64,000 nucleotides of DNA, from IMG/VR virus record IMGVR_UViG_3300042876_000060, positions 23,524 through 87,523 of that record, one strand, 5' to 3'. This document shows, in pieces, positions 1-8,154 of the stretch (the stretch's first letter is position 1; each line of letters starts with the position of its first letter). Below the pieces are notes generated by a model. That model saw only the letters and a list, made by a program, of their open reading frames with translations, was not told the origin of the DNA and did not search any database. The DNA comes from a virus. The translations under genes were made by a program, and so were the position numbers.

Positions 1-2
1 AA

Positions 3-602
3 TCTGCCGAAGCTGGTAGCATGCCTCTCGGTGTTGAACGTTTGATTCGTCAAGCTACTGACCCAGTCATGCCCTGGCGTGAACTGATTCAGACTAACTT
101 GACCAGTGCAATTCGTACTGACTACTCTTGGATGCGTCCTTCTCGTCGGTCTTGGCACATGGATGCTATCATGCCCGGAATGACTCCAGGCGAAGAAATC
201 GATGTGGTCGTTGCTATTGACATGTCAGGCTCTATCTCTAACAAGCAAGCGCAAGCATTCTTGGGTGAGATTGGTGGCATGATGGATTCGTTTGATGGTT
301 ACAAGGTGCATGTGTTCTGTTTCGATACTGACACATACAACCCTCAAGACTTCACAAGCGAGAACATGGATTCGATTCACAGCTATGAGCCAATGGGCGG
401 TGGTGGTACTGACTTCGATGCTATCTTTGACTATTTGAAGAAAGTAGGCAACGTGCCCAATCGTTTGATCTGTTTCACTGACGGCTACCCCTGCGGTTCT
501 TGGGGTGACCCAGACTACTGTGATACGACTTGGATCATTCACGGTGACCCTGATCCTAATCCCCCGTTCGGTCAGTTTGCACTGTATGACGAGAAAGGTT
601 AA
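3..602 (+). CDS. VWA-like/DUF2201-type protein, 3' part
   Basis: The frame is open from the window edge, so this is the C-terminal part of a longer gene and the ATG at 21 is probably internal. Counting from that ATG there is a DYSW..RP.RR linker (residues 34-43), then a von Willebrand A-like fold opening with DMSGS (67-71), a MIDAS-type DxSxS site, followed by GGGGTDF and CFTDG strands. This is the layout of the DUF2201/COG3864 family, whose members carry an HExxH peptidase domain upstream (outside the window) and often pair with a MoxR-like ATPase. Its role in the phage is unknown. Confidence 0.75.
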   Translation, partial: SAEAGSMPLGVERLIRQATDPVMPWRELIQTNLTSAIRTDYSWMRPSRRSWHMDAIMPGMTPGEEIDVVVAIDMSGSISNKQAQAFLGEIGGMMDSFDGYKVHVFCFDTDTYNPQDFTSENMDSIHSYEPMGGGGTDFDAIFDYLKKVGNVPNRLICFTDGYPCGSWGDPDYCDTTWIIHGDPDPNPPFGQFALYDEKG

Positions 603-604
603 AC

Positions 605-724
605 ATGGAAGCATTAACTACAATTGGTTATGCTGTCTTGATGGCAGCAGTGATCGGAGTACTATACGCATTTGGTAAGGTACTCTGGTCAGGATTCAAA
701 GCCGTTAAACACAATGATGATTAA
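605..724 (+). CDS. 39-aa single-span membrane peptide
   Basis: Short reading frame starting two bases after the previous stop. It encodes a hydrophobic N-terminal segment (about residues 5-26, from TTIGYAVLMA on) and a short charged tail ending KHNDD, consistent with one membrane span. Its stop overlaps the start of the next gene. Function not recognised; small size makes the call moderate. Confidence 0.5.
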   Translation: MEALTTIGYAVLMAAVIGVLYAFGKVLWSGFKAVKHNDD

Positions 725-953
725 GTCTAGTGAAGTATTAACGATTTACGAATCACCAGATGGTGGAAAGACAGTCTACTCTCGCAAGTCGGGAGAGACT
801 GCCCGCACGTTGCATCATGTTGATGCTATGTATGCGCAGGAGCAGAAGTTAGCAGAGCGTTGGGTTAAGTTAAAAGAGGCAGTGTTCTTAGATGACCCTG
901 CTATCAATGACTTGATTAATCAAATTGAAATGATGATGGAACTAAAGAAATGA
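714..953 (+). CDS. Small hypothetical protein
   Basis: 79-aa product if the ATG at 714 (or 717) is used; this overlaps the end of the preceding membrane-peptide gene, the usual spacing here. The sequence opens with a beta-rich YESPDGGKTVYSR stretch and continues as a charged helix. An upstream TTG-type start is possible but would overlap the previous gene more. It overlaps the next gene by ATGA. No family recognised. Confidence 0.6.
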   Translation: MMIKSSEVLTIYESPDGGKTVYSRKSGETARTLHHVDAMYAQEQKLAERWVKLKEAVFLDDPAINDLINQIEMMMELKK

Positions 954-1369
954 AATACATTGGTCTTAGCCTCGGTGGGTGTTTGCAAAGTATCATGGCA
1001 GGTGAAGTGTCCGAGGATGATGTTATGTTCATCGTAACTCGCACCTACGCACCTAAATTCGATCAATATATGCAGGTGGTAGAAACCTATTATGCTCAGG
1101 GCAATCCATATGCTAGTAACTCTCGAAATTATGAATTGGGCGACTTCCCAATTGACGAGGTAACTGACCTCGCAACTAGACTGTGGAACGGTGGTAAGAT
1201 TCATCAGCCTAGAGTCGTGATGGGTGATGGGTATGGTACATATCGTCATCCTACTGATTACGGTGATGGGGTATGGATGCAAGTTGTACCTTCTAATCGC
1301 AACACAACTCCCGCAGTAATGGAAGCATACGACAAGTATAAGATGTTGGATAGCTTGACACGTGAGTGA
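950..1369 (+). CDS. Hypothetical protein, 139 aa
   Basis: Starts in an ATGA overlap with the preceding stop and ends eight bases inside the next gene. The opening IGLSLGGCLQSIMAGEV resembles phage proteins that name themselves by position rather than function; the C-terminal half is rich in G, Y and H. No catalytic motif identified, soluble by composition. Function unknown. Confidence 0.65.
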   Translation: MKYIGLSLGGCLQSIMAGEVSEDDVMFIVTRTYAPKFDQYMQVVETYYAQGNPYASNSRNYELGDFPIDEVTDLATRLWNGGKIHQPRVVMGDGYGTYRHPTDYGDGVWMQVVPSNRNTTPAVMEAYDKYKMLDSLTRE

Positions 1370-1619
1370 TTATAACATCAAGCCTATAGATTGGTATAGT
1401 GAAAGGAAGCTAGGATATACTCCAAAGCACTTCACTATAGCCACTACTGCATTAACCACTGAAGCTGAATTGTGGATTCGTTCTAAGTTAGAAGGACGAT
1501 ACAGCATAACCTCCAACATGCAGAGCGGTGACGAGTTTGATTTTCTGTTTAACATGAACGAGTTCCCTGCTTTTGAAGACCCAAAAGAAGCAATGATGTA
1601 TGAATTGAAGTGGTCTTAA
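1362..1619 (+). CDS. LRW-type small protein (dispersed paralogue)
   Basis: GTG start overlapping the previous gene by eight bases. 85 aa with a central helix, two or three beta strands (EFDFLFNMNEF) and a C-terminal helix/strand ending YELKWS. That ending matches the [FWY]xLRW terminus of the paralogue array at 42.4-47.1 kb, so I place it in the same phage-specific family. Function unknown. Confidence 0.6.
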   Translation: MSDYNIKPIDWYSERKLGYTPKHFTIATTALTTEAELWIRSKLEGRYSITSNMQSGDEFDFLFNMNEFPAFEDPKEAMMYELKWS

Positions 1620-1625
1620 AAATAT

Positions 1626-1654
1626 TTGACACCGTTTAATTCATATTAAATATC
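1626..1654 (+). promoter_or_regulatory. Possible promoter upstream of the 224-aa gene
   Basis: TTGACA at 1626-1631 is a perfect -35, but the hexamer 17 bp downstream (AATATC) is a poor -10. The same stretch contains ATTAAATA (1645-1652), resembling the late motif. One of the two probably drives the gene at 1677, which also has a good AAGGAG ribosome site. Confidence 0.35.
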
Positions 1655-1676
1655 ACTAATACTCAAGGAGAATAAT

Positions 1677-2351
1677 ATGAGTTTTTTACGTCACGTAGGT
1701 AAGCATGGCGACCGCAAAGTCGCTGTCATTTTTAGAGAAGTTCCCGGTGAACCACATATGTGTTTGGTCACATATACTGAGCTATTGAATCAACACATTC
1801 ATGACCCATTGGTTCGTTGCATTGAATCTGATATCGGTCAGAACAGTGAGAATTTGGCCGATGCATTGAATCGTTCATATACTGTCGATGGTAAGCCAAT
1901 CTTGCAAACATTGCACCGTGAAGGTCAGTTGAAGAAAGTTCAAACTTCTTTAATCGTCATGACACCACAGCCTAACACTCGCATCAAGCTAGATGAATTG
2001 AACAAGATTCTAGACGAAATGCAACAAGGTGAGAACGCAGTCAAGAAGCTAGCTGAAATGGATGCAAGTTCTGGATTGCAAGATCCAGCAGATGTTGTAC
2101 GCAGAATGCGCGGTAACCAAAATCCACCAGCAGGACTACAAAGTTCTGGTGATGCATTAGGTGATGCGGCAATTGCACAACAACGTATTCAGCAGGCTAA
2201 TAAAATGGCAGCAGAAGCCCGTGGTTTGCTAGCAGAGTCAGAACGACTAATGGCAGAAGCACGTTCAATGGATCCAACATTGACACCAGTAGTATCACAG
2301 CCCGTTGCTAAGAAGCGTGGCCGTCCTGCAAAGGCAACAGTCACAAGCTAA
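1677..2351 (+). CDS. Conserved-looking 224-aa protein with AT-hook-like tail
   Basis: Well-placed ribosome site (AAGGAG, 7 bases before ATG). The N-terminal 110 residues look like a compact alpha/beta domain, followed by long predicted helices rich in A, E and Q (about 110-200; coiled-coil-like) and a basic tail with KKRGRPAK, which resembles an AT-hook. It may therefore bind DNA in the minor groove; that is inference from a short motif. I do not recognise the family. Confidence 0.6.
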   Translation: MSFLRHVGKHGDRKVAVIFREVPGEPHMCLVTYTELLNQHIHDPLVRCIESDIGQNSENLADALNRSYTVDGKPILQTLHREGQLKKVQTSLIVMTPQPNTRIKLDELNKILDEMQQGENAVKKLAEMDASSGLQDPADVVRRMRGNQNPPAGLQSSGDALGDAAIAQQRIQQANKMAAEARGLLAESERLMAEARSMDPTLTPVVSQPVAKKRGRPAKATVTS

Positions 2352-2357
2352 TATACA

Positions 2358-2654
2358 ATGTCACCTGAATTCATTGAGAAATGGGAACACATCCTCGAAG
2401 ATGTTGAGAAAAACAAAATACCAGTACAATTCATTAAGAAATTGATTATTAAACTAGAAGGTAAGAAACAACACACCATCAACATTGAAAAGTTTTTAAC
2501 ACAGGGATTAGAACCAGATCATATTGAGGAAGTCGTAAGCAGAAAACTACATGAACTTGATGACCAAGTTATCAGTGTAGAATTCATTCTTAATGTGCAA
2601 AGTATTGCTGACACAGTGCAACCTGAAACAGATAAATTACTGAATAAACTATGA
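2358..2654 (+). CDS. Hypothetical protein, 98 aa
   Basis: Begins six bases after the previous stop and overlaps the frd start by ATGA. Highly charged, mostly helical by composition, with a run of hydrophobic heptads suggesting a small helical bundle. Its position directly upstream of frd-td implies co-expression with nucleotide metabolism, but no motif supports a function. Confidence 0.6.
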   Translation: MSPEFIEKWEHILEDVEKNKIPVQFIKKLIIKLEGKKQHTINIEKFLTQGLEPDHIEEVVSRKLHELDDQVISVEFILNVQSIADTVQPETDKLLNKL

Positions 2655-3106
2655 AACTAATCGTAGCATGTGACCCAAATGGTGGGATAGGCTACAACAA
2701 CAAATTGCCCTGGAGTAACATTCAGGGCGATTTGCCAAGATTCAAAAATTTGACTCAAGGCCAAGTTGTAGTAATGGGTCGAAACACTTGGGATAGTCTC
2801 CCCAAGAAACCACTAATAGGAAGACTAAACTTTGTAGTGTCCAGTCAGTCACTACATTTGCCAATTGGTGCTATTCAAGTACCAAATTTAAATCACTTCG
2901 GCGAATACAAAAATGCTTGGCTCATCGGTGGCGCACAGTTGATTAACTCAGCGTGGCACTTAATCGATGAAGTACATTTAACCAAGACATTCTCCGAATA
3001 CACTTGTGATACGTTCATTGACTTGCTATACTTAGAACAGAATTATACATGTTGGTTTAGTGAAGACCAAACAGATCACGTATACCAAATTTGGAAAAAG
3101 AAATGA
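2651..3106 (+). CDS. frd: Dihydrofolate reductase
   Basis: NADPH-dependent reduction of dihydrofolate to tetrahydrofolate, regenerating the cofactor used by thymidylate synthase. 151 aa, normal for bacterial/phage DHFR. Seen: GGIGYNNKLPW loop (11-21), the acidic active-site residue D27 in QGDLPRF, the VMGRNTW NADPH-binding turn (41-47), and IGGAQLI (92-98). It overlaps td by four bases, the same frd-td pairing as T4, so the two are translationally coupled to supply dTMP for phage DNA. Confidence 0.95.
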   Translation: MKLIVACDPNGGIGYNNKLPWSNIQGDLPRFKNLTQGQVVVMGRNTWDSLPKKPLIGRLNFVVSSQSLHLPIGAIQVPNLNHFGEYKNAWLIGGAQLINSAWHLIDEVHLTKTFSEYTCDTFIDLLYLEQNYTCWFSEDQTDHVYQIWKKK

Positions 3107-4002
3107 AACAATACTTAGACTTACTACAAGATATTTTAAACAACGGAGAACAAAAAGATGACAGAACTGGCGTGGGCACCATTAGTGTTTTTGGACGTAA
3201 TCTTCGCTTTGATTTGCGTGAATCTTTTCCCGCTGTCACTACTAAGAAACTTGCATGGAAGGCTTGCGTCGGTGAGCTTCTCTGGTTTATTGAAGGCTCT
3301 AGTGATGAACGTAGACTGGCAGAACTCACCCATGGTACTGCCGAAGGCAAGACTACTATCTGGACGCCAAATGCGCTTGCGCCCTACTGGAAGCCTAAGG
3401 CGAAATTCGAGGGCGACTTGGGACGAGTATATGGAGTACAATGGCGTCACTGGAATAAGTACCGCACGGAGAAAGACATGGGCCCGGCGCACAAAGGTGG
3501 AACGAGACTCGCGGTCGATAAACTTGAAGTAGACCAATTAGCAAATCTAATAGAAGGAATCAAAAAAGATCCCAATGGTCGTAGACATATTCTTAGTGCC
3601 TGGAACGTGAGTGAACTAGATCAAATGGCTTTGCCACCATGTCATGTTATGAGTCAATTTTATGTCAACAAAAATAAAGAACTCTCTTGTCATATGTACC
3701 AGCGTAGCGTGGATGTGTTTCTTGGTTTACCTTTTAACATTGCTAGCTATGCGTTACTCACTCATTTGATTGCACACGTGTGTGATTTAAAAGTCGGAGA
3801 GTTGATTATCTCTACTGGCGATACTCATATCTACAGCGATCACCTAGAACAGGTTAAAGAACAATTGTCTCGTACTCCATTGAAGCACCCTACATTGTGG
3901 TTGAACCCTGAAGTCAAAGATATTGAAAAGTTCACTATGACTGATATCAAGTTAGAGAACTATACATCTATGGAATCTATCAAGGCTAAGATGGCAGTGT
4001 AA
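3103..4002 (+). CDS. td: Thymidylate synthase
   Basis: Converts dUMP to dTMP with methylene-tetrahydrofolate. The ATG at 3103 (ATGA overlap with frd) gives the family start MKQYLDLLQ; a TTG at 3091 would add four residues. 299 aa, longer than E. coli ThyA (264), with extra residues around 92-145. Seen: R21 of the DDRTG phosphate loop, RR at 160-161, catalytic C180 in ALPPCH, and the QRSVDVFLGLPFNIASY folate/dUMP region. No intron interrupts it, unlike T4 td. Confidence 0.96.
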   Translation: MKQYLDLLQDILNNGEQKDDRTGVGTISVFGRNLRFDLRESFPAVTTKKLAWKACVGELLWFIEGSSDERRLAELTHGTAEGKTTIWTPNALAPYWKPKAKFEGDLGRVYGVQWRHWNKYRTEKDMGPAHKGGTRLAVDKLEVDQLANLIEGIKKDPNGRRHILSAWNVSELDQMALPPCHVMSQFYVNKNKELSCHMYQRSVDVFLGLPFNIASYALLTHLIAHVCDLKVGELIISTGDTHIYSDHLEQVKEQLSRTPLKHPTLWLNPEVKDIEKFTMTDIKLENYTSMESIKAKMAV

Positions 4003-4238
4003 TGAAGTATAATGTTCATCAAATACGATTGAGCGACAGTGAAGATCCTGATCTATATGTTGCTCAACCCATATACGAATGGCAACAAACAGAAGCAGGC
4101 AAGTGGGTCATGCAACATTCTAAGCCCGAGCCACAGTGGTTTCGTAGTCTCGACATGAACACATATGGCTACTTATACACGATCAGGGCTGAATTAACTC
4201 CCGAAGAAATAACCTTTTTTGAATTGAAATACAAATGA
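4002..4238 (+). CDS. LRW-type small protein
   Basis: 78 aa, starting at the last base of the td stop and overlapping the next gene by ATGA. Acidic N-terminal half, then a strand-rich segment and a C-terminus PEEITFFELKYK that matches the terminal helix-strand of the LRW family concentrated at 42.4-47.1 kb. Function unknown; a dispersed family member. Confidence 0.6.
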   Translation: MKYNVHQIRLSDSEDPDLYVAQPIYEWQQTEAGKWVMQHSKPEPQWFRSLDMNTYGYLYTIRAELTPEEITFFELKYK

Positions 4239-5209
4239 ACATTTTAGTAACAGGCGGTCTTGGCCTTATTGGACACAATGTAGTCGAAAGACTATGCAAA
4301 TTAGGTCATCAGGTATCTATTGTTGACACCCGAACAAACTACGGGATCATCCCACAAGACGAAATAGATTACTTGATGGATGAACGCATTGAAAAATTAA
4401 AGGGGTATAGTCCTTTTGTGTATGATGCAGACATCTCCAATAAAGATAAGATGGAGGAAATTTTCAACATCGAACAGCCTGAGATTGTAATTCACATGGC
4501 TAGCTTCCCAAGACAAAAAGTAGTCAATGCGAATCCTGCGTGGGGGAGTCGTGTTATGAGTGAAGGGTTGCTCAACTTGTTGGAAGCTAGCAAGAATTAT
4601 GATGTTAGAAAGTTCGTGTACATCAGTAGTTCAATGGTCTACGGTGACTTCACTGATGATGTTACAGAAGATGCCATCTGCAATCCTCAAGGACAATATG
4701 GCATTATGAAACTAGCAGGTGAATGGCTTGTCAAAGATTACACTCGTAGAGATAACATCGTACACACTATTATACGTCCTAGTGCCGTCTATGGTCCGTT
4801 GGATGTGGAAGACCGCGTTATTGCCAAATTCATGCTTACGGCGATGCGTGGTGGCACTCTCAATGTTAATGGTGCCGGCGAGACACTCGACTTTACGTAT
4901 GTAGAAGACGCCGCAGATGGAATTGTAGGCGCCGCATTATCTGACAACACAGAAAACAAAACATACAACATCACTAAGTCACACAGCAGAACATTACTTG
5001 ATGCAGCCAACTTAGCAGTTAAGATCGCTGGTAAAGGTACAATCAATGTACGTGATAAAGACGCAGACTTTCCGAGTCGTGGTGCATTGAACATTGATGC
5101 TGCACGTAGGGACTTCGGTTATGACCCTAAAGTTGATGTTGAAGAAGGCTTTCAGAAATACTATGACTGGCTGAGCACATCAGAGTTCTGGGCAAAGAAG
5201 AATGTTTAA
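4235..5209 (+). CDS. NAD-dependent nucleotide-sugar epimerase/dehydratase
   Basis: Extended short-chain dehydrogenase, 324 aa. Seen: Rossmann TGGLGLIG (6-13), the catalytic S132 region (YISSSMVYG), and YxxxK as Y155-GIM-K159; the C-terminal substrate domain is intact. Such enzymes act on UDP-, GDP- or dTDP-sugars. The DegT-type aminotransferase two genes later suggests an amino-sugar pathway, used perhaps to decorate phage or host glycans. The exact sugar cannot be told from sequence alone. Confidence 0.88.
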   Translation: MNILVTGGLGLIGHNVVERLCKLGHQVSIVDTRTNYGIIPQDEIDYLMDERIEKLKGYSPFVYDADISNKDKMEEIFNIEQPEIVIHMASFPRQKVVNANPAWGSRVMSEGLLNLLEASKNYDVRKFVYISSSMVYGDFTDDVTEDAICNPQGQYGIMKLAGEWLVKDYTRRDNIVHTIIRPSAVYGPLDVEDRVIAKFMLTAMRGGTLNVNGAGETLDFTYVEDAADGIVGAALSDNTENKTYNITKSHSRTLLDAANLAVKIAGKGTINVRDKDADFPSRGALNIDAARRDFGYDPKVDVEEGFQKYYDWLSTSEFWAKKNV

Positions 5210-5558
5210 TAAACACGCTATACCAATCCTTCGTAAGTTGATGCCAGCTATTATTGCTAAAGATATAGTTGGCGTGCAGCCAATGGCAAAGTCCAATCCT
5301 ATCTTTCAAATGAAAGATGGCATGGTTGGGTTCAAAAATTACACACTAGCACTCAATCAGAATGAATGTGTACTGTATGATACTCCTGAACAAATGTATT
5401 ATGCAGTTGATGTTAGACCTATCGTAGAAGAATGGTTGTTAATTCAACCCCTTCATATGTGGAAATACGCAGAAGAAACTGAGGGTTGTCACTTTGCTTG
5501 CACACGTTACATCGTGTGCGAAGAACTACTAACTTGGATGACGGTAAAATGGGGATGA
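5202..5558 (+). CDS. Small protein with gp23-like motif and LRW-like end
   Basis: 118 aa, overlapping both neighbours. Residues about 9-40 read ILRKLMPAIIAKDIVGVQPM and then an IFQMKDG stretch, resembling the N-terminal arm of T4-type major capsid proteins (.GVQPM..P.GLIFA). The rest is not capsid-like: it is a small alpha/beta domain ending ELLTWMTVKWG, like the LRW family. It lies inside a sugar-modification operon. Whether it interacts with capsid is unknown. Confidence 0.6.
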   Translation: MFNKHAIPILRKLMPAIIAKDIVGVQPMAKSNPIFQMKDGMVGFKNYTLALNQNECVLYDTPEQMYYAVDVRPIVEEWLLIQPLHMWKYAEETEGCHFACTRYIVCEELLTWMTVKWG

Positions 5559-6613
5559 ACATTCCGCACTTTGGTCTAGTAAGACAGTATAAGAACATCG
5601 GCGAAGAGTTGCTTGATGCAACTCATCGTGCTATGAAGGATGGTATACTTGTGGGCGGCCACTATACTCGTTCGTTTGAAGAATGGTTAAAGCACAAGAC
5701 CAAGACCAAGTATGCTATCACTGTTCATAGTGGTACACAAGCACTTGAGATTATTGCTCGTTGGAAAAAGATCAAACACAGTGAAACTATGGATGGTAAT
5801 CCTAAGGTTCGCATTCCGAATCTAACTTATCCTGCAACAATGAATGCCTTCTTGACTGCTGGATGGGATGTTGAGATAGCTGACACTGACAAGTATGGCA
5901 TCCTAGAGCATACACAGCGAGGTGGTTTGTATGATTGTGTAGTTGGATTGTATGGGATGAAGCCTTGGGATAATCTTCACTACGATCAATCATATGGTGT
6001 CATAGTAGACGGAGCACAACATTGGTTAGTCGCAGATGGCAACGTCGGCGCTGGTATGGCTATCAGCTTTGATCCTACAAAGAATCTGAATGCAAGTGGC
6101 AACGGTGGTGCAATCGTTACTAACGATGAAAAACTATATCTATTCGCATCCAGATATCGTGACAACAATAAACCTTACTTTCATGAGGTTGGTACTAACA
6201 GTAAAATGAGCGAGATTGATTGTGCTCACTTGTTAGTCAGAATCAAGTACATTGATGAATGGCAGAAGCGTAGGAAAGAGATTGCTAAATTTTGGTGTGA
6301 CAGATTCAGTGAGCTACCGATAACATGTCTATCTAATGTTCCGCAACCTCATGCACATCAAAAGTTCGTGATGTATCTTCCTGATCGCAATTCACTACAT
6401 ACACACATGATGCTGAATGGTATTGATACGAAACGTCACTATGAATATGTCTTAGGTGATCTGCCGACCTCGATCGGATTACAGAAACCAGACATGTTAA
6501 GCACAAGCGTAATGCTATCTAGAGGTGTTTTGAGCCTCCCTATGTACCCAGAACTCACAGATTCAGAAGTAAATTACATAGCTGACAAAGTAGACGAATA
6601 TTTCGGAGAGTAG
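5555..6613 (+). CDS. DegT/DnrJ/EryC1-family PLP aminotransferase
   Basis: Sugar aminotransferase, 352 aa from the ATG at 5555 (ATGA overlap); starts at 5486 or 5549 are also open but lie within the previous gene. Seen: VHSGTQAL (58-65) at the PLP-phosphate site, the conserved D-x-x-Q in VDGAQHW, and the PLP lysine K176 in SFDPTKNL, followed by GNGGAIVTND. With the epimerase at 4235 it can convert a keto-sugar nucleotide to an amino sugar. Substrate unknown. Confidence 0.88.
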   Translation: MNIPHFGLVRQYKNIGEELLDATHRAMKDGILVGGHYTRSFEEWLKHKTKTKYAITVHSGTQALEIIARWKKIKHSETMDGNPKVRIPNLTYPATMNAFLTAGWDVEIADTDKYGILEHTQRGGLYDCVVGLYGMKPWDNLHYDQSYGVIVDGAQHWLVADGNVGAGMAISFDPTKNLNASGNGGAIVTNDEKLYLFASRYRDNNKPYFHEVGTNSKMSEIDCAHLLVRIKYIDEWQKRRKEIAKFWCDRFSELPITCLSNVPQPHAHQKFVMYLPDRNSLHTHMMLNGIDTKRHYEYVLGDLPTSIGLQKPDMLSTSVMLSRGVLSLPMYPELTDSEVNYIADKVDEYFGE

Positions 6614-6623
6614 TCAATCCGGG

Positions 6624-6631
6624 TATAAATA
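6624..6631 (+). promoter_or_regulatory. Late-promoter motif TATAAATA
   Basis: Exact T4-type late -10 element, eight bases before the ATG of the spanin-like gene at 6640, with no Shine-Dalgarno between. It marks the switch from metabolic genes to the lysis/virion block. Confidence 0.7.
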
Positions 6632-6639
6632 CGGGTACT

Positions 6640-7083
6640 ATGTGGATACTATCAATACTACCCGAATCTGCCATACACATCATCTTTGGATTAGGTGTAC
6701 TTGGCACTATCGTTGGATTCGTTCTCGGATTCATGCCCCTTGTTAGGGCATATAAACTTGCAATTCAAGTCTGTAGCATTATGCTATTGCTACTAGGTGT
6801 ATATCTCGAAGGTGGCCTAGCAGACTACAAAGAATGGGAACTCAAAGTCAAGGACATGGAAGTCAAAGTAGCTGAGGCGCAGGCCAAGGGTGCTGACAAG
6901 AATGTAGAGATTCAGGAAAAAGTCGTTGAAAAGACAAAAGTTATCCGTGAGAAGGGTCGAGACATTATAAAGTACATCGACCGTGAAGTTGTGAAGAATG
7001 AAGAAGTTATCAAATATATAGAACGTTGCCCTGCGATTCCTACTTCACTCATCGAAGAACACAATAAGGCAGCAACAAAATGA
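6640..7083 (+). CDS. Inner-membrane spanin-like protein
   Basis: 147 aa with two hydrophobic segments (about 9-30 and 40-60) followed by a long charged coiled coil of VEKxKVI/EK repeats (70-125). This, with lipoprotein genes immediately downstream and overlapping, is the organisation of a two-component spanin (Rz/Rz1-type) that fuses inner and outer membranes at lysis. Classical i-spanins have one span; two is a variant. Call rests on topology and context. Confidence 0.55.
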   Translation: MWILSILPESAIHIIFGLGVLGTIVGFVLGFMPLVRAYKLAIQVCSIMLLLLGVYLEGGLADYKEWELKVKDMEVKVAEAQAKGADKNVEIQEKVVEKTKVIREKGRDIIKYIDREVVKNEEVIKYIERCPAIPTSLIEEHNKAATK

Positions 7084-7343
7084 GATATCTTTTACTAGCA
7101 TTATTGCTTGCAGGATGCTCTACTACGGTCCCTGTACAGCCTAAGTTTCCTAAAGCTACCCCTGAATTAATGAAACAATGCGAAAGCCTCAAGAAGATTG
7201 AGGGAGACAAAGTTTCTATCACTGACATGCTTAAAGTTGTCGTAACCAACTATACTCTTTACTATGAATGCTCTACTAAGGTAGATGGATGGCAAGAGTG
7301 GTACAATGAGCAAAAGAAAATATATGAAGATAGCGCAAAATAG
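7080..7343 (+). CDS. Outer-membrane spanin-like lipoprotein (o-spanin)
   Basis: 87 aa, ATGA overlap with the upstream coiled-coil gene. Signal peptide with lipobox LLAGC (cysteine at 13), then proline-rich PVQPKFPKATPEL and a C-terminal half NYTLYYECSTKV..WQEWYNEQKKIY. The Cys/Trp/Tyr-rich ending is seen in many phage Rz1-like lipoproteins. It would be anchored in the outer membrane and pair with the 6640 product. Confidence 0.7.
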   Translation: MRYLLLALLLAGCSTTVPVQPKFPKATPELMKQCESLKKIEGDKVSITDMLKVVVTNYTLYYECSTKVDGWQEWYNEQKKIYEDSAK

Positions 7344-7593
7344 TATCATATTATGTACTGTGCTGCTAGCTGGATGTGCATCTACTAAAGAATTTGACAC
7401 ATATGTTGATGCGCAAAAGTCATTCAGTAGAGACCAAACAGTCACTGATGCTGCAAGAATTGCTGCTTTGACCGAGTTAGCAAAGGATGCAACATCTGAA
7501 GTTAAGGTCGAAGCTATCAAAGCAATACAACAAATCCAAGCTAGTAAGCGAGAAATCAAACTTGAGCAGCCCAGAGGTTGGTTCGGGTTTTGA
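7306..7593 (+). CDS. Second small lipoprotein
   Basis: Start at 7306 (or 7324) inside the o-spanin gene in another frame, a nested arrangement typical of lysis genes. The signal peptide IILCTVLLAGC has a lipobox, followed by a helical, Ala/Lys/Gln-rich body ending QPRGWFGF. It could be a second outer-membrane lysis or exclusion lipoprotein. Function is inferred only from the signal and position. Confidence 0.6.
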   Translation: MSKRKYMKIAQNSIILCTVLLAGCASTKEFDTYVDAQKSFSRDQTVTDAARIAALTELAKDATSEVKVEAIKAIQQIQASKREIKLEQPRGWFGF

Positions 7594-7599
7594 TAAATA
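7592..7599 (+). promoter_or_regulatory. Late-promoter motif GATAAATA
   Basis: Late-type element 25 bases upstream of the fibre/virion gene at 7624; overlaps the stop of the preceding lipoprotein gene. Confidence 0.65.
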
Positions 7600-7623
7600 C
7601 TTTATAGGCTAGGATTTACACAA

Positions 7624-8154
7624 ATGACACAAGAAATTATTAATATTGGCGCACAAGCCAACGACGGTGAAGGCGATCCGTTACGCACGGCTTTTGCAAA
7701 GATCAATAATAACTTCACACAACTGTTTGGAACTGGTTGGGCCACTACTGAAAGCGTAACGCTTGATGATACTACGCAATCTATTTTCAGCATAGACGCT
7801 ACACTCTTTACCCAAGCGCAGTTTCAGATCAATTCAGTAAATCCTGCAACCAATGATAGTCAAAACATCACAATGACTGCTGCAATTTCCAATGATTTAA
7901 CGTCCGTGAAGTTTACAGCATTTAATGCTCTTATCAACGGTACGCATGTAGTCAGTAACTACGATATGGATATCATAGATGGATTCGTCAACATATACGT
8001 TACCCCAACAGTTAACGACCAAGTGAACCACTTTATTGGATATCAAATTATGTTCAATGATAATGTCGTTGGTATGTCAATGTCCCTTGAAAATGACTCG
8101 GGCGTTTTAGGAACAGAAGGATTAGCTGAGATCACGACTGAGCAACCAGCATGA
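7624..8154 (+). CDS. Virion structural protein with fibre-type N-terminus
   Basis: 176 aa. The start IINIGAQANDGEGDPLRTAF followed by KINNNF..LF is a motif I associate with T4-like tail/baseplate or fibre proteins, in which it forms an attachment domain. The rest is beta-rich, T/S/N/D-rich and lacks Cys, as expected for a virion surface protein. It is behind a late motif and overlaps the next gene by ATGA. Confidence 0.65.
   Translation: MTQEIINIGAQANDGEGDPLRTAFAKINNNFTQLFGTGWATTESVTLDDTTQSIFSIDATLFTQAQFQINSVNPATNDSQNITMTAAISNDLTSVKFTAFNALINGTHVVSNYDMDIIDGFVNIYVTPTVNDQVNHFIGYQIMFNDNVVGMSMSLENDSGVLGTEGLAEITTEQPA

Noticed and set aside
225-614. Open frame on the minus strand opposite the VWA-like gene
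   Set aside because: It is an antisense shadow of a gene with clear domain motifs; no ribosome site and low-complexity composition.
3103-4002. Group I intron in td as in T4
   Set aside because: The reading frame is continuous through all thymidylate synthase motifs; no intron is present.
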